A stretch of 64,000 nucleotides of DNA from Methylophilus sp. QUAN (GTDB taxonomy: Bacteria > Pseudomonadota > Gammaproteobacteria > Burkholderiales > Methylophilaceae), in the NCBI RefSeq assembly GCF_015354445.1, contig NZ_JADKYT010000001.1:248001-312000 (forward strand), written 5' to 3'. A program made the position numbers and the translations under genes. Below the pieces are notes generated by a model. The model was not told the origin of the DNA. It was given only the letters and a program-made list of their open reading frames with translations, and made no database searches. The number at the start of each line of letters is the position of its first letter. The first letter of the stretch is position 1. Below are positions 54,962-63,514 of this stretch, piece by piece.

Positions 54962-55686
54962 ATCTGGCGCCGCAAACTCGCCCAATTTGCCTCAGGTCCG
55001 TCATTTCTGGGTTTAGCTTGCTAGAAATGGCGCTGGCATTGGTGATTTTAAGTTTGATGATGGGCTGGCTGATGACGCCATTGCGTGTGCAGCAAGCCTT
55101 GCAAAAATATCAGCAAACAGAGCAACGGCTTTATGCAGCACAGCAGGCATTGCTTGGCCACGCGATTATTTATCATTACTTGCCCTGCCCGGATACCGAC
55201 CAACCGCCAGATGGCTTGGAAAATGTATCGGCAAACCAAAGTTGTGTAGGGGATGAAGGTGTGCTGCCATGGCTACAACTAGGCCTGGTGGCGACCGATG
55301 CCTGGGGACGTTTTTTGCGCTACCGTGCTGATAGTACCTTTACGCACCACGCACAATGGTTCTCTGTGTCCGCGGCCGAGAATGCCAGCAATATTCAAGT
55401 GGTGGGGGACGCCGGAGCGTTAATCAGTGCGCCCAGCCGCCCCGCAGCTATTATCCTTTCGCATGGCGAAAACGGGCTGGGTGGCATACAATCGGTGTCT
55501 GGCGGGCAAGCCTTTGTGATGACTGCCCCTGTGCATGTAGATGAGCAGGAAAATGTTGATGGCGACCTGGTTTTTGTCGATAAAGCCCAGCAGCAGGCGG
55601 GTGGTGCGGTGTTTGATGACCGCTTGGTCATGTTGTCGCCCAAAGTGTTAATTCAGCAAATGGTGCAGGCGCAGCGCCTGCCTTGA
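54958..55686 (+). CDS. Prepilin-like protein with LPCPD/LPW motif
   Basis: 242 residues with a class III prepilin signal: SGFSLLEMALALVILSLMM (cleavage after Gly19 or so, Phe1, Glu5). The globular part carries YLPCPDTDQPPDG and GVLPWLQLGLVATDAWGRFLRYR, matching the pattern of the preceding gene. It is much longer than a major pilin and is the only protein of this operon with a canonical prepilin signal. The substrate of the system or the filament core remains open. Last pilus gene; moeB follows after 15 bases. Confidence 0.72.
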   Translation: MNLAPQTRPICLRSVISGFSLLEMALALVILSLMMGWLMTPLRVQQALQKYQQTEQRLYAAQQALLGHAIIYHYLPCPDTDQPPDGLENVSANQSCVGDEGVLPWLQLGLVATDAWGRFLRYRADSTFTHHAQWFSVSAAENASNIQVVGDAGALISAPSRPAAIILSHGENGLGGIQSVSGGQAFVMTAPVHVDEQENVDGDLVFVDKAQQQAGGAVFDDRLVMLSPKVLIQQMVQAQRLP

Positions 55687-55701
55687 ATAAACGGATTTTT
55701 A

Positions 55702-56448
55702 ATGCAAGACGATTTATTGTTACGTTACAGTCGGCACATCATGTTGCCGCAGGTTGAATACGCCGGGCAGGAAAAGCTCACGCAAAGCCATGCGCTGATT
55801 ATCGGCGCCGGAGGCTTGGGTGCGCCAGTTGCCATGTATCTGGCTGCTGCTGGCGTGGGTACTTTAACCATTTGCGATTTTGACCACGTGGATTTAACCA
55901 ACCTGCAACGGCAGATTATTCACACCACTGCTGCGGTCGGGCAGAACAAAGCCCTGTCTGCGCAGGCGACGATTGCTCGCCTGAATCCTGAGGTCAAAGT
56001 GAATGTCGAGACAACGCGGCTTAATAATGACGCGCTTGCCGCACGTGTTGCCGAGGCAGATGTAGTGATTGACTGCTCGGATAATTTTGCTACGCGCTAC
56101 TTGCTGAACCAGCTTTGCTTTAGCCACAAAACACCACTCGTTTCGGGCGCTGCCATCCGTTTTGAAGGGCAGTTAAGCGTATTTGATTTTCGTCATGACG
56201 AAAGCCCTTGTTATCACTGTCTGTATCCCGATGTCGGGGATGATCAGGCCTTGCGTTGTGCCGATAACGGGGTTTTTGCGCCGCTGGTGGGCATGATAGG
56301 CACCGCGCAGGCGGCGGAGGCGATCAAGGTTTTGCTTAATATTGGCCAAACCATGCAGGGCCGATTGCTGCTGCTGGATGCGCTGAGTGCCGAATGGCGC
56401 ACGATACGCCTGAAAAAAGACCCGTCTTGCACGGTGTGCGCGCATTAG
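55702..56448 (+). CDS. moeB: MoeB/ThiF-family adenylyltransferase (molybdopterin-synthase or ThiS activating)
   Basis: 248 residues. Activates the C-terminus of a ubiquitin-like sulfur carrier (MoaD or ThiS) with ATP. Motifs: N-terminal RYSRHIMLPQV, GAGGLGAPVAMYLAAAGVG nucleotide-binding loop, the Arg/Gln/Asn site DLTNLQRQI, VIDCSDNFATRY, and two zinc-binding pairs (CYHC near 170 and CTVC near the end). MoeB and ThiF are hard to separate by sequence. It may be read through from the pilus operon but is not functionally related. Its stop overlaps the end of the convergent next gene. Confidence 0.9.
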   Translation: MQDDLLLRYSRHIMLPQVEYAGQEKLTQSHALIIGAGGLGAPVAMYLAAAGVGTLTICDFDHVDLTNLQRQIIHTTAAVGQNKALSAQATIARLNPEVKVNVETTRLNNDALAARVAEADVVIDCSDNFATRYLLNQLCFSHKTPLVSGAAIRFEGQLSVFDFRHDESPCYHCLYPDVGDDQALRCADNGVFAPLVGMIGTAQAAEAIKVLLNIGQTMQGRLLLLDALSAEWRTIRLKKDPSCTVCAH

Positions 56449-56663
56449 GTCTTGGGTGCTTGTGTGGGGTGTTTTGCGTTGAGGGCATTCACCAGTTCGG
56501 TAATCTCCCATTCACAGCCGCCACAGCCGCTGAGGGCACCCGAGTAGCGTGAAATGCCTTCAATATCTTTGCCTTGCGCGACCAGGTCGGTAATTAGCCC
56601 GCGCGTCGTCCCGCTGCAACTGCACAGAACTTCTTTCGGGTTTTCTTCGTCTGCTTCAGGCAT
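56445..56663 (-). CDS. BFD-like [2Fe-2S] protein
   Basis: 72 residues. The pattern CSCSG near residue 14 and GCGGC near residue 47 (C-x-C ... C-x2-C) with the helix-turn-helix-like middle is that of the bacterioferritin-associated ferredoxin or NirB/NasB BFD domain, which binds a [2Fe-2S] cluster. E. coli Bfd releases iron from bacterioferritin; this copy has no bfr gene next to it, so the partner is unknown. Overlaps the moeB stop in convergent orientation by four bases. Confidence 0.8.
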   Translation of the reverse strand: MPEADEENPKEVLCSCSGTTRGLITDLVAQGKDIEGISRYSGALSGCGGCEWEITELVNALNAKHPTQAPKT

Positions 56664-56779
56664 CTTGCTATCCTTTAAAACATCATTTTAACGGCAGATG
56701 CTGGGCTTGTGTCAGACTTTGGCTTGCTGCTGGGCTCAAAGCCCGTTAGCATCGATAAACATCCAATCAGGAGCTGCTG

Positions 56780-57811
56780 ATGAATAAAGGTGTTCGTTTA
56801 TCCGAAAAGTGGTTTAACCGTGCATTGTGGGCGGTGGCTTTTATCTTCGCCTGGTTTTTAACCGGTTTAGGAAAGAATATTATCGGCGACCTGCCGCGGG
56901 TGGAGGCTGAGTACACCACCGAGCACTTTGTTAACCATCGTGCCATGGAGCCTTTGCGCACTGAGTTGGGCGATCTTGTTCAGCAACGGCAACGATTGGC
57001 AGATCAACTGGAGCAAGCCAGTTTACAGCTCACAATTCGACAAAAGGATTACCAAGCGGCGCGCAGTACTTTTGATAATTGGGTAGCCACGCGAGACGTG
57101 ACGCAGTTATCAACGCAGGATGATGAGTTGGTCAGGCGCACACAGCAATTGGATGCGCTGAAAGTGCAGGAGCGCAACGCTGAAAAGGCGGTAGAGCATA
57201 TTCAGCAGAAGCAAACAAACCTGTTTCAGCATGAGGCGCAACTGCAAACACAGATCAATGCCATGGAAGAGGTGGCGCGTAAAAAATTCGATGAGGCTTA
57301 CCAACACAAGGCAACGCGGGTATTTTTGTATAGGCTGTTGCTGACGCTGCCTTTGCTGGGGCTCGCCGCCTGGTTGTTTGTGAAACAGCGCAAATCCCAG
57401 TACTGGCCTTTCGTATGGGGCTTTATTATCTTTGCATTGATGGCATTCTTCGTTGAACTGGTGCCGTATTTGCCAGATTATGGTGGTTATGTGCGCTATC
57501 TGGTAGGTATCTTGCTCACGGTGGTGGGTGGGAAATATGCCATTGCTGCCCTGCAGCGTTATCTGGCGCAGCAGCAGTTGGCAGAGTCGCAACCTGAATT
57601 TCAGCGTCGTGAAGAGTTGGGGTATGACACCGCGCTAGAGCGCTTGGGCAAGGGTATTTGCCCAGGGTGTGAGCGGCAGGTAGACCTGAAAAATGAACAT
57701 AATGATTTTTGTATGCATTGTGGCATTTGTTTGCACAATTATTGCGGTGGCTGCAACGCAAGAAAAAATGCCTTTGCCAAGTTTTGCCACAAGTGCGGCA
57801 CCGTCGCCTGA
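56780..57811 (+). CDS. Unknown membrane protein with coiled coil and C-terminal zinc ribbon
   Basis: 343 residues, not recognised as a named protein. A membrane span at about 14-35, a periplasmic coiled coil (about 60-165, rich in Gln, Leu and Arg), three further spans (about 178-200, 208-228, 238-258), and a cytoplasmic C-terminus with a cysteine-rich zinc module: CPGC ... CMHCGICLHNYCGGC ... CHKCG, enough for two zinc sites. This looks like a sensor or chaperone-type architecture. GGAG precedes the ATG. The stop codon lies in the loop of a long hairpin. No functional neighbours. Confidence 0.65.
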   Translation: MNKGVRLSEKWFNRALWAVAFIFAWFLTGLGKNIIGDLPRVEAEYTTEHFVNHRAMEPLRTELGDLVQQRQRLADQLEQASLQLTIRQKDYQAARSTFDNWVATRDVTQLSTQDDELVRRTQQLDALKVQERNAEKAVEHIQQKQTNLFQHEAQLQTQINAMEEVARKKFDEAYQHKATRVFLYRLLLTLPLLGLAAWLFVKQRKSQYWPFVWGFIIFALMAFFVELVPYLPDYGGYVRYLVGILLTVVGGKYAIAALQRYLAQQQLAESQPEFQRREELGYDTALERLGKGICPGCERQVDLKNEHNDFCMHCGICLHNYCGGCNARKNAFAKFCHKCGTVA

Positions 57812-57826
57812 GGCGGCAACGGTGCC
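57797..57826. terminator. Large hairpin enclosing the stop codon, between convergent genes
   Basis: GGCACCGT ... ACGGTGCC (eight pairs) with an inner CGCC-TGA-GGCG stem, the TGA being the stop codon of the zinc-ribbon gene. There is no strong T-run (GGTGTGTTT follows), so it may act as an intrinsic terminator of moderate strength or as a 3' stabiliser for the zinc-ribbon gene and valS. Confidence 0.5.
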
Positions 57827-57838
57827 GGTGTGTTTACA

Positions 57839-60736
57839 TTATTTCAATTTTGCCAATTGCGCTTGCAGCTTATCCAGGTTGGCACTGAACTCTGCCAGGC
57901 GGGCTTTCTCCTGATCAACCACGGCCACAGGTGCTCGGGCGACAAAGCTTTCGTTGCCCAGTTTGCTGTTGGCTTTGGTAATTTCACCCTGCAAACGCGC
58001 AATTTCTTTACCCAGACGCTCTTTTTCAGCGGCAACATCAATTTCCACTTTGAGCATCAGCTTAAAGTCAGCCGCCAGCATCACTGGCGCATCGGCTTCT
58101 GGGAGTTCAGCCACAATGTCGACGTTCTCCAGCTTGGCCAGTGACTTGAGGTAAGGCGCAAAAGCGGCCAGTTGTTCAGCGTCACCAGCGGCAATCAATG
58201 GCACTTTGGCAGCGGGTGAGATGCTCATTTCACCACGCAAGCTCCGGCAAGCCTCAACCGCCGTTTTCAGGGTGGCCACCCAGGCTTCGGCCTGCACATC
58301 AATTTTTTCCAGGTCCGCTTTCGGGTAGGCTTGCAGCATGATGCTGTCAGTGCCGCGTGACTTGTCTTTCAGCTCAGTCATCGGCGCGATGGTCTGCCAG
58401 ATTTCTTCGGTAATAAACGGAATAATTGGGTGCGCCAGGCGCAAGATCGTTTCTAATACGCGCAGCAAGGTGCGGCGTGTAGCACGTTGCTCAGCCTCAC
58501 TGCCGCCCTGGATCTGTACCTTGGCGATTTCCAGGTACCAGTCGCAATACTGGTCCCAGACAAACTCGTAAATGGCCTTGGCAGCCAGGTCAAAGCGGTA
58601 ATCGTTAAAGGCACGCTCGACTTCAGCTTCAGTGCGCTGCAGCAGTGAGACTATCCAGCGGTCTGCCTGGCTGAACTTGCGGCCGCCATCCTCACAACTT
58701 TCCACGCCAAAGCCATTGTCTTGGCCTTCTGTGTTCATCAGCACAAAACGGGTGGCGTTCCACAGTTTGTTGCAGAAGTTGCGATACCCTTCGCAGCGTT
58801 GCAGGTCAAATTTGATGTCTCGGCCAGGCGAAGCCAGGCTGGCAAAGGTAAAGCGAAGTGCATCGGTGCCGTAAGCGGCGATCCCTTCCGGGAATTCCTT
58901 ACGCGTGCGCTTCTCGATTTTTTCGGCATCTTTCGGGTTCATCAGGCCGGTGGTGCGTTTTTTCACCAATGACTCCAGGTCGATACCGTCAATTAGATCT
59001 ATCGGGTCCAGCACATTGCCTTTGGACTTGGACATTTTCTGGCCTTCCGCATCGCGGATCAGCCCGTGCACATAGACGTGCTTGAACGGGATTTTGCCGG
59101 TGATGTGCTTGGTCATCATGACCATGCGCGCTACCCAGAAGAAGATAATATCGAAACCGGTGACGAGCACTGATGATGGCAGGTATTGCTGTAAAGCCTG
59201 GTTTTGCGCGTCAACCGCGTCATTGCCCGTCCAGTCCAGTGTAGAGAATGGCCACAGGGCAGACGAGTACCAGGTATCCAGCACATCGTTATCACGTGTC
59301 AGGGCCCCGGTGTCACCGTCTTTAGCGGCTATGGCTTTTGCTTCAGCCTCATCGTGCGCTACATAGACTTTACCGTGTTCGCTATACCAGGCCGGGATCT
59401 GATGCCCCCACCACAGCTGGCGAGAAATACACCAGTCTTGAATGTTGTTCAGCCACTGGTTGTAAGTATTCACCCAGTTTTCCGGGTAAAACTTGATTTC
59501 GCCATTAGCAACCACTTCTAGCGCTTTTTCGGTGATGCTCTTGCCGTCATCTCCGGCTTTGCTCATTGCCACAAACCACTGGTCGGTGAGCATGGGCTCA
59601 ATCACCACATTGGTGCGGTCGCCACGTGGCACTTTCAGTTTGTGTTTTTCCACTTTCACCAAGAAGCCGGCGGCTTCCAGGTCGGCCACAACTTGTTTGC
59701 GCGCAGCAAAACGCTCCAGCCCGACCAGGTTGGCTGGTAGGTTGATCGCTGCTTTGGCGCTGCCGTCAGCGGCGTAGACTTCAGCGCTTGCAGGCACAAA
59801 GCCTTGCAGGTTGAGGATGACGACTTTGTCCAGGCCCTGGCGTTGACCGACCATATTGTCGTTAAAGTCGTGGGCTGGCGTGACTTTTACCACGCCGGTA
59901 CCAAATTCTTTGTCCACATACTCGTCGGCGATGACCGGAATTTCGCGGGAGCACAACGGAAGAGTGACATTTTTGCCAATCAGGTGTGCATAGCGCTCAT
60001 CTTCCGGGTGCACCATCACGGCGACGTCGCCCAGCATGGTTTCCGGACGAGTTGTCGCCACGGTCAGTGAGCCTGAGCCATCCGCCAGTGGGTAATTGAT
60101 ATGCCACATGGAGCCGTCTTCTTCTTCCTGGACTACTTCCAGGTCGGACACGGCAGTGCCCAGTTTCACATCCCAGTTAACTAATCTTTTTCCTCTGTAG
60201 ATCAGGCCTTCGTTATAGAGGCGTACAAAAGTTTCGGTGACGACTTTGTTGAGGCCTGCGTCCATGGTGAAGCGCTCACGCTGCCAGTCAGGCGAGGTGC
60301 CCAGGCGACGCATCTGTTTGGTGATGGTGCCGCCGGAATATTCTTTCCACTCCCAGACCTTTTCCAGAAACTTTTCACGACCCAGGTCATGGCGGCTCAC
60401 GCCTTGTGCATCGAGCTGGCGTTCCACCACAATTTGCGTGGCAATGCCTGCGTGGTCTGTGCCTGGTTGCCATAAGGTGTTGTCGCCACGCATGCGGTGG
60501 TAGCGGGTCAGCGCGTCCATGATGGTCTGGTTAAAGCCATGGCCCATGTGCAGCGTGCCGGTGACGTTGGGTGGGGGCAGCAAAATGCAGAAGTTATCCT
60601 GCACTTGCGGGTTCATGCCGGCGGCGTAAAAGCCTTTACCCTCCCAAAAAGCATACCATTGGCTTTCTATGGTTTTTGGGTCGAATGATTTTGCGAGTTC
60701 GCGGTTGGTTTGAGTGTTTGATGTCGGAGTATTCAT
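57839..60736 (-). CDS. valS: Valyl-tRNA synthetase
   Basis: About 965 residues from the ATG at 60736 (MNTPTSNTQ). Charges tRNA-Val; class Ia synthetase. The HIGH motif reads HMGHG ([17 protein letters not shown]), KMSKS is perfect ([14 protein letters not shown]), an editing CP1 domain lies between ([13 protein letters not shown]), and the C-terminal coiled-coil arm is present ([19 protein letters not shown]), typical of bacterial ValS. Full length, no anomalies. Confidence 0.97.
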   Translation of the reverse strand: MNTPTSNTQTNRELAKSFDPKTIESQWYAFWEGKGFYAAGMNPQVQDNFCILLPPPNVTGTLHMGHGFNQTIMDALTRYHRMRGDNTLWQPGTDHAGIATQIVVERQLDAQGVSRHDLGREKFLEKVWEWKEYSGGTITKQMRRLGTSPDWQRERFTMDAGLNKVVTETFVRLYNEGLIYRGKRLVNWDVKLGTAVSDLEVVQEEEDGSMWHINYPLADGSGSLTVATTRPETMLGDVAVMVHPEDERYAHLIGKNVTLPLCSREIPVIADEYVDKEFGTGVVKVTPAHDFNDNMVGQRQGLDKVVILNLQGFVPASAEVYAADGSAKAAINLPANLVGLERFAARKQVVADLEAAGFLVKVEKHKLKVPRGDRTNVVIEPMLTDQWFVAMSKAGDDGKSITEKALEVVANGEIKFYPENWVNTYNQWLNNIQDWCISRQLWWGHQIPAWYSEHGKVYVAHDEAEAKAIAAKDGDTGALTRDNDVLDTWYSSALWPFSTLDWTGNDAVDAQNQALQQYLPSSVLVTGFDIIFFWVARMVMMTKHITGKIPFKHVYVHGLIRDAEGQKMSKSKGNVLDPIDLIDGIDLESLVKKRTTGLMNPKDAEKIEKRTRKEFPEGIAAYGTDALRFTFASLASPGRDIKFDLQRCEGYRNFCNKLWNATRFVLMNTEGQDNGFGVESCEDGGRKFSQADRWIVSLLQRTEAEVERAFNDYRFDLAAKAIYEFVWDQYCDWYLEIAKVQIQGGSEAEQRATRRTLLRVLETILRLAHPIIPFITEEIWQTIAPMTELKDKSRGTDSIMLQAYPKADLEKIDVQAEAWVATLKTAVEACRSLRGEMSISPAAKVPLIAAGDAEQLAAFAPYLKSLAKLENVDIVAELPEADAPVMLAADFKLMLKVEIDVAAEKERLGKEIARLQGEITKANSKLGNESFVARAPVAVVDQEKARLAEFSANLDKLQAQLAKLK

Positions 60737-60784
60737 GCGCGGGATTTTACCACGCCACACAGGCTCGCAGCGCAGGCGCAGGCG

Positions 60785-62011
60785 CTAGTTTGTGCAAAGG
60801 CCGCGCGTGAGGGTGGGTTCTACCGCTTTCCAGTAACGGCTGAAACGCATGAGTTGGTGGTCGCTTAACGGTGTTTCTGTCAAAACAGGCTCGGTACGCC
60901 ACTCAATATCAAGTCCTGCTGCTGCTTGTTTGAGTGCCTGTTGCGGAGTGTTTTGGGTGATGATGCGTCCCTGCGCGAGCCGCGCCAGTACTTGATTGGT
61001 CTGTCCTATCCAGATATCTACCCCTGGCATTTCAGCCAGGCAGTCAGCCATAAATTGCAAGCGCTTGAGTGGCCAGTGCTGGTACAGTGCCGGGTCGAAT
61101 ATAAATACAGCGGGCAGGTTAAAGACGCATAGCGCATGCGTTGGTGACAGCATCTCGTCGTGTATCCATACCAGGCTCGCGACGCCTTTGGGCGTGGGTT
61201 CAGGCGGGTTCAGATGATGGACGGGTTTTTTTGCGACCACTGCATCAGTAAACAGTTGTTGGTGCAATTGTTCATAACTGCCTTCAAACGGGCAGGTGAC
61301 CCGGCATTGCTGGCACCAGGATTCACCGCCAAACTTGATCAGGTTTTCTTTGTTAAAAAGATAAGGTTTATTACTGAAACTGGAGGCGATCCATTGCCAG
61401 GACAGATGGTTGGATGCCGTGTCGCCATCCAGTAGTTGTGTTTCAAACCAATCCGCAGCCTGTCGCCAGTCTACTTTGAGCCAATGCACGACATAAGCCG
61501 CAAACCACATGCGTGCGTGGTTGTGTAAATAGCCATGTTGCTGCAATTGACGCACGATTTCATCCATGCATACCAGCCCGGTGAAGCCTTGTGCAATAAA
61601 GTCTGGCATGGGCCTATCGCCTAAGCCCACTTTGGGAGACTCCATGGGCTGCATGATAGCTTCACCAAACCGGTACCAGACCTGGCGGAAATAATCGCGG
61701 TAACTCAATTCGGCGGCGAGTTTGTGCGCGTGTTTGCCAAATCGTGCCCGCACGTCCGCCATGGTTTCTGGTAGCGACAGGCAGCCATGGCGCAGGTAGG
61801 GCGATAACCCGGTCACTGCGCCTGTGAGCTGGTTGCGGCTACGCGCGTAGTCTTCAGCGTCCACTGACGATAGCCGTGCTAATGCAGACGCACGTCCGCC
61901 TTGCCAGGCCGGGGACAAGTCTGGCCCCGAGGCTTGCGGAAAATATTCCCTGATTTGCTGCAGGCGCGTGACGCGGTCTGCAGCGAGCGTGATGAGGGCT
62001 GGCGGGTTCAT
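60785..62011 (-). CDS. Photolyase/cryptochrome-family protein with reversed domain order
   Basis: 408 residues from the ATG at 62011 (MNPPALITLAA). Unlike classical photolyases, the FAD-binding helical domain comes first (about 15-240): GLSPYLRHGCLS, LAAELSYRDYFRQVWY, NHARMWFAAYVVHWLKVDWR, DGDTASNHLSWQWIASSFS. A Rossmann-like segment resembling the usual N-terminal antenna domain comes last (from about 273: SLVWIHDEMLSPTHAL, VFIFDPALY, LKRLQFMADCLAEM). A cluster WCQQCRVTC lies between them. A light-driven DNA repair or sensory role is possible but unproven; no partner gene is adjacent. Confidence 0.8.
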   Translation of the reverse strand: MNPPALITLAADRVTRLQQIREYFPQASGPDLSPAWQGGRASALARLSSVDAEDYARSRNQLTGAVTGLSPYLRHGCLSLPETMADVRARFGKHAHKLAAELSYRDYFRQVWYRFGEAIMQPMESPKVGLGDRPMPDFIAQGFTGLVCMDEIVRQLQQHGYLHNHARMWFAAYVVHWLKVDWRQAADWFETQLLDGDTASNHLSWQWIASSFSNKPYLFNKENLIKFGGESWCQQCRVTCPFEGSYEQLHQQLFTDAVVAKKPVHHLNPPEPTPKGVASLVWIHDEMLSPTHALCVFNLPAVFIFDPALYQHWPLKRLQFMADCLAEMPGVDIWIGQTNQVLARLAQGRIITQNTPQQALKQAAAGLDIEWRTEPVLTETPLSDHQLMRFSRYWKAVEPTLTRGLCTN

Positions 62012-62074
62012 AGCGCACCATTTTGACACAACTAGTGATACCATGAGTTGCAATTTCGTTGGAAAGGTGTGCGA

Positions 62075-62512
62075 ATGACGACATTATGGTGGTGGTGTGG
62101 GCTGGGGCTTATACTGCTGTGCATGGAAATGCTGTTAGGAACCCTGTATTTTTTGTGGCTAGGCATCGCTGCTTTGGTGATGGCGATGTTGTGCGCTGTT
62201 TTTACCGAGATGCCATTAGCGTTACAGGCATTGAACTACGCGGTGTTGTCTGCGGTTGCCCTCGGCGTGATGCGTAAGCTGGAAAAGCGTAAGCCTGCGT
62301 TACGTGTGGGCCAGGCACAAGGAGAGGAAATCGGTCGTGAAGGCATTGTGACGGTCGCGATTTCACCCCAGCAAGCAGGCAAGATACGCTTCAGCCAGGG
62401 GGTGCTAGGCAGCCGCGAGTGGGTGGCCTATGCCGATACTGCAATTGCCGAACAGCAAGCAGCGAAGGTCGTTGCGGTAGAGGGTAACAGTTTGCGTGTG
62501 GTGCCTGTCTAG
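62075..62512 (+). CDS. NfeD-family membrane protein
   Basis: 145 residues from the ATG at 62075 (MTTLWWWCGLG), preceded by GGAAAGG. Two or three membrane spans in the first 75 residues, then a C-terminal OB-fold domain (GREGIVTVAISPQQAGKIRFSQGV, GSREWVAYAD) characteristic of short NfeD proteins (YbbK-partner type). These interact with stomatin-like proteins, and the next gene is one, 35 bases downstream, so the pair forms the usual membrane quality-control module. Confidence 0.9.
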   Translation: MTTLWWWCGLGLILLCMEMLLGTLYFLWLGIAALVMAMLCAVFTEMPLALQALNYAVLSAVALGVMRKLEKRKPALRVGQAQGEEIGREGIVTVAISPQQAGKIRFSQGVLGSREWVAYADTAIAEQQAAKVVAVEGNSLRVVPV

Positions 62513-62547
62513 CCAAGCATTAACTTAATTGAATCAAGGGAGTAGTC

Positions 62548-63393
62548 ATGACCGAAGTCAGTGTCATTGTGATCGTATTAGTAGTGATTGCCATCGTTAA
62601 AGGCGTACGTATTGTGCCGCAGGGCGAGGAGTGGGTAGTTGAGCGCCTGGGTAAGTTTGCTGGCATTTTAACGCCAGGGTTACATGTGATTAACCCGATT
62701 TTGAGTACTGTCAGCTACAAAGTGACTACCAAAGACATTATTCTGGATGTGCCAGAGCAGGAAGTGATTACGCGCGATAACGCGGTGATTCTGGCCAATG
62801 CGGTGGCGTTTATCAAAGTCACCAATATCGAACGTGCCGTGTATGGCATTGAAAACTTCCGCGAAGCCATGCGCAATATGGTCCAAACCAGTTTGCGCTC
62901 GATTATTGGTGGCATGGACTTAAACCATGCATTGACCTCGCGTGACCGCATCAAGGCAGAGTTGAAAGAGGCGATTGCCGATGAGGCGCTGGATTGGGGG
63001 CTGACCGTGAAAAGCGTTGAGATTCAAGACATCAAGCCCTCTGCCAATATGCAGGATGCCATGGAGAGGCAGGCCGCTGCTGAGCGTGAACGTGTGGCGG
63101 TGGTGACCGAGGCTGAGGGTGCCAAACAATCCCTGATTTTGAATGCAGAGGCGCGCCTGGAAGCGGCGCGCAAAGATGCAGAAGCGCAGATGGTCGGTGC
63201 CAAGGCGTCGGCCGAGGCGATCAAAATGATTACGGAAGCGGTGAAAGAAAATAACGCCTCGGCGACGTTCTTGCTCGGTGACCGCTATATTCAATCCCTG
63301 CAAAAAATGGCGGATTCCAATAACAGCAAAATCGTGGTCATGCCGGGTGATGTCGTCAGCGCTGTGAAAAGCCTGGTGGGTGGCGGCAAATAA
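62548..63393 (+). CDS. Stomatin/prohibitin-like SPFH-domain protein (QmcA-like)
   Basis: 281 residues. One N-terminal membrane span (about 3-18), then the SPFH/band-7 domain (VPQGEEWVVERLGKFAGILTPGLHVINPI; LDVPEQEVITRDNAVI; LRSIIGGMDLNHALTSRDRI) and a C-terminal Ala/Glu-rich coiled coil (about 185-240) that drives ring formation. Such proteins build large cages in membrane microdomains and modulate FtsH-type proteases. Partner of the NfeD gene upstream. Confidence 0.92.
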   Translation: MTEVSVIVIVLVVIAIVKGVRIVPQGEEWVVERLGKFAGILTPGLHVINPILSTVSYKVTTKDIILDVPEQEVITRDNAVILANAVAFIKVTNIERAVYGIENFREAMRNMVQTSLRSIIGGMDLNHALTSRDRIKAELKEAIADEALDWGLTVKSVEIQDIKPSANMQDAMERQAAAERERVAVVTEAEGAKQSLILNAEARLEAARKDAEAQMVGAKASAEAIKMITEAVKENNASATFLLGDRYIQSLQKMADSNNSKIVVMPGDVVSAVKSLVGGGK

Positions 63394-63427
63394 GCCATCC
63401 CTCACTTTCGCCTGTTTCTTGTGTTTT

Positions 63428-63461
63428 CCAGCTGCGTCGTGGCCTGTTTGCCCGCAGCTGG
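63428..63461 (+). terminator. Terminator-like hairpin after the stomatin gene
   Basis: CCAGCTGCG (63428-63436) pairs with CGCAGCTGG (63453-63461), nine perfect pairs with a 16-base loop. Only CATATTTCC follows, so termination efficiency is uncertain. Confidence 0.45.
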
Positions 63462-63514
63462 CATATTTCCTGCATCTTCACTGCCTAAAATCATAATTCC
63501 TAAAAGGAGTGGCA

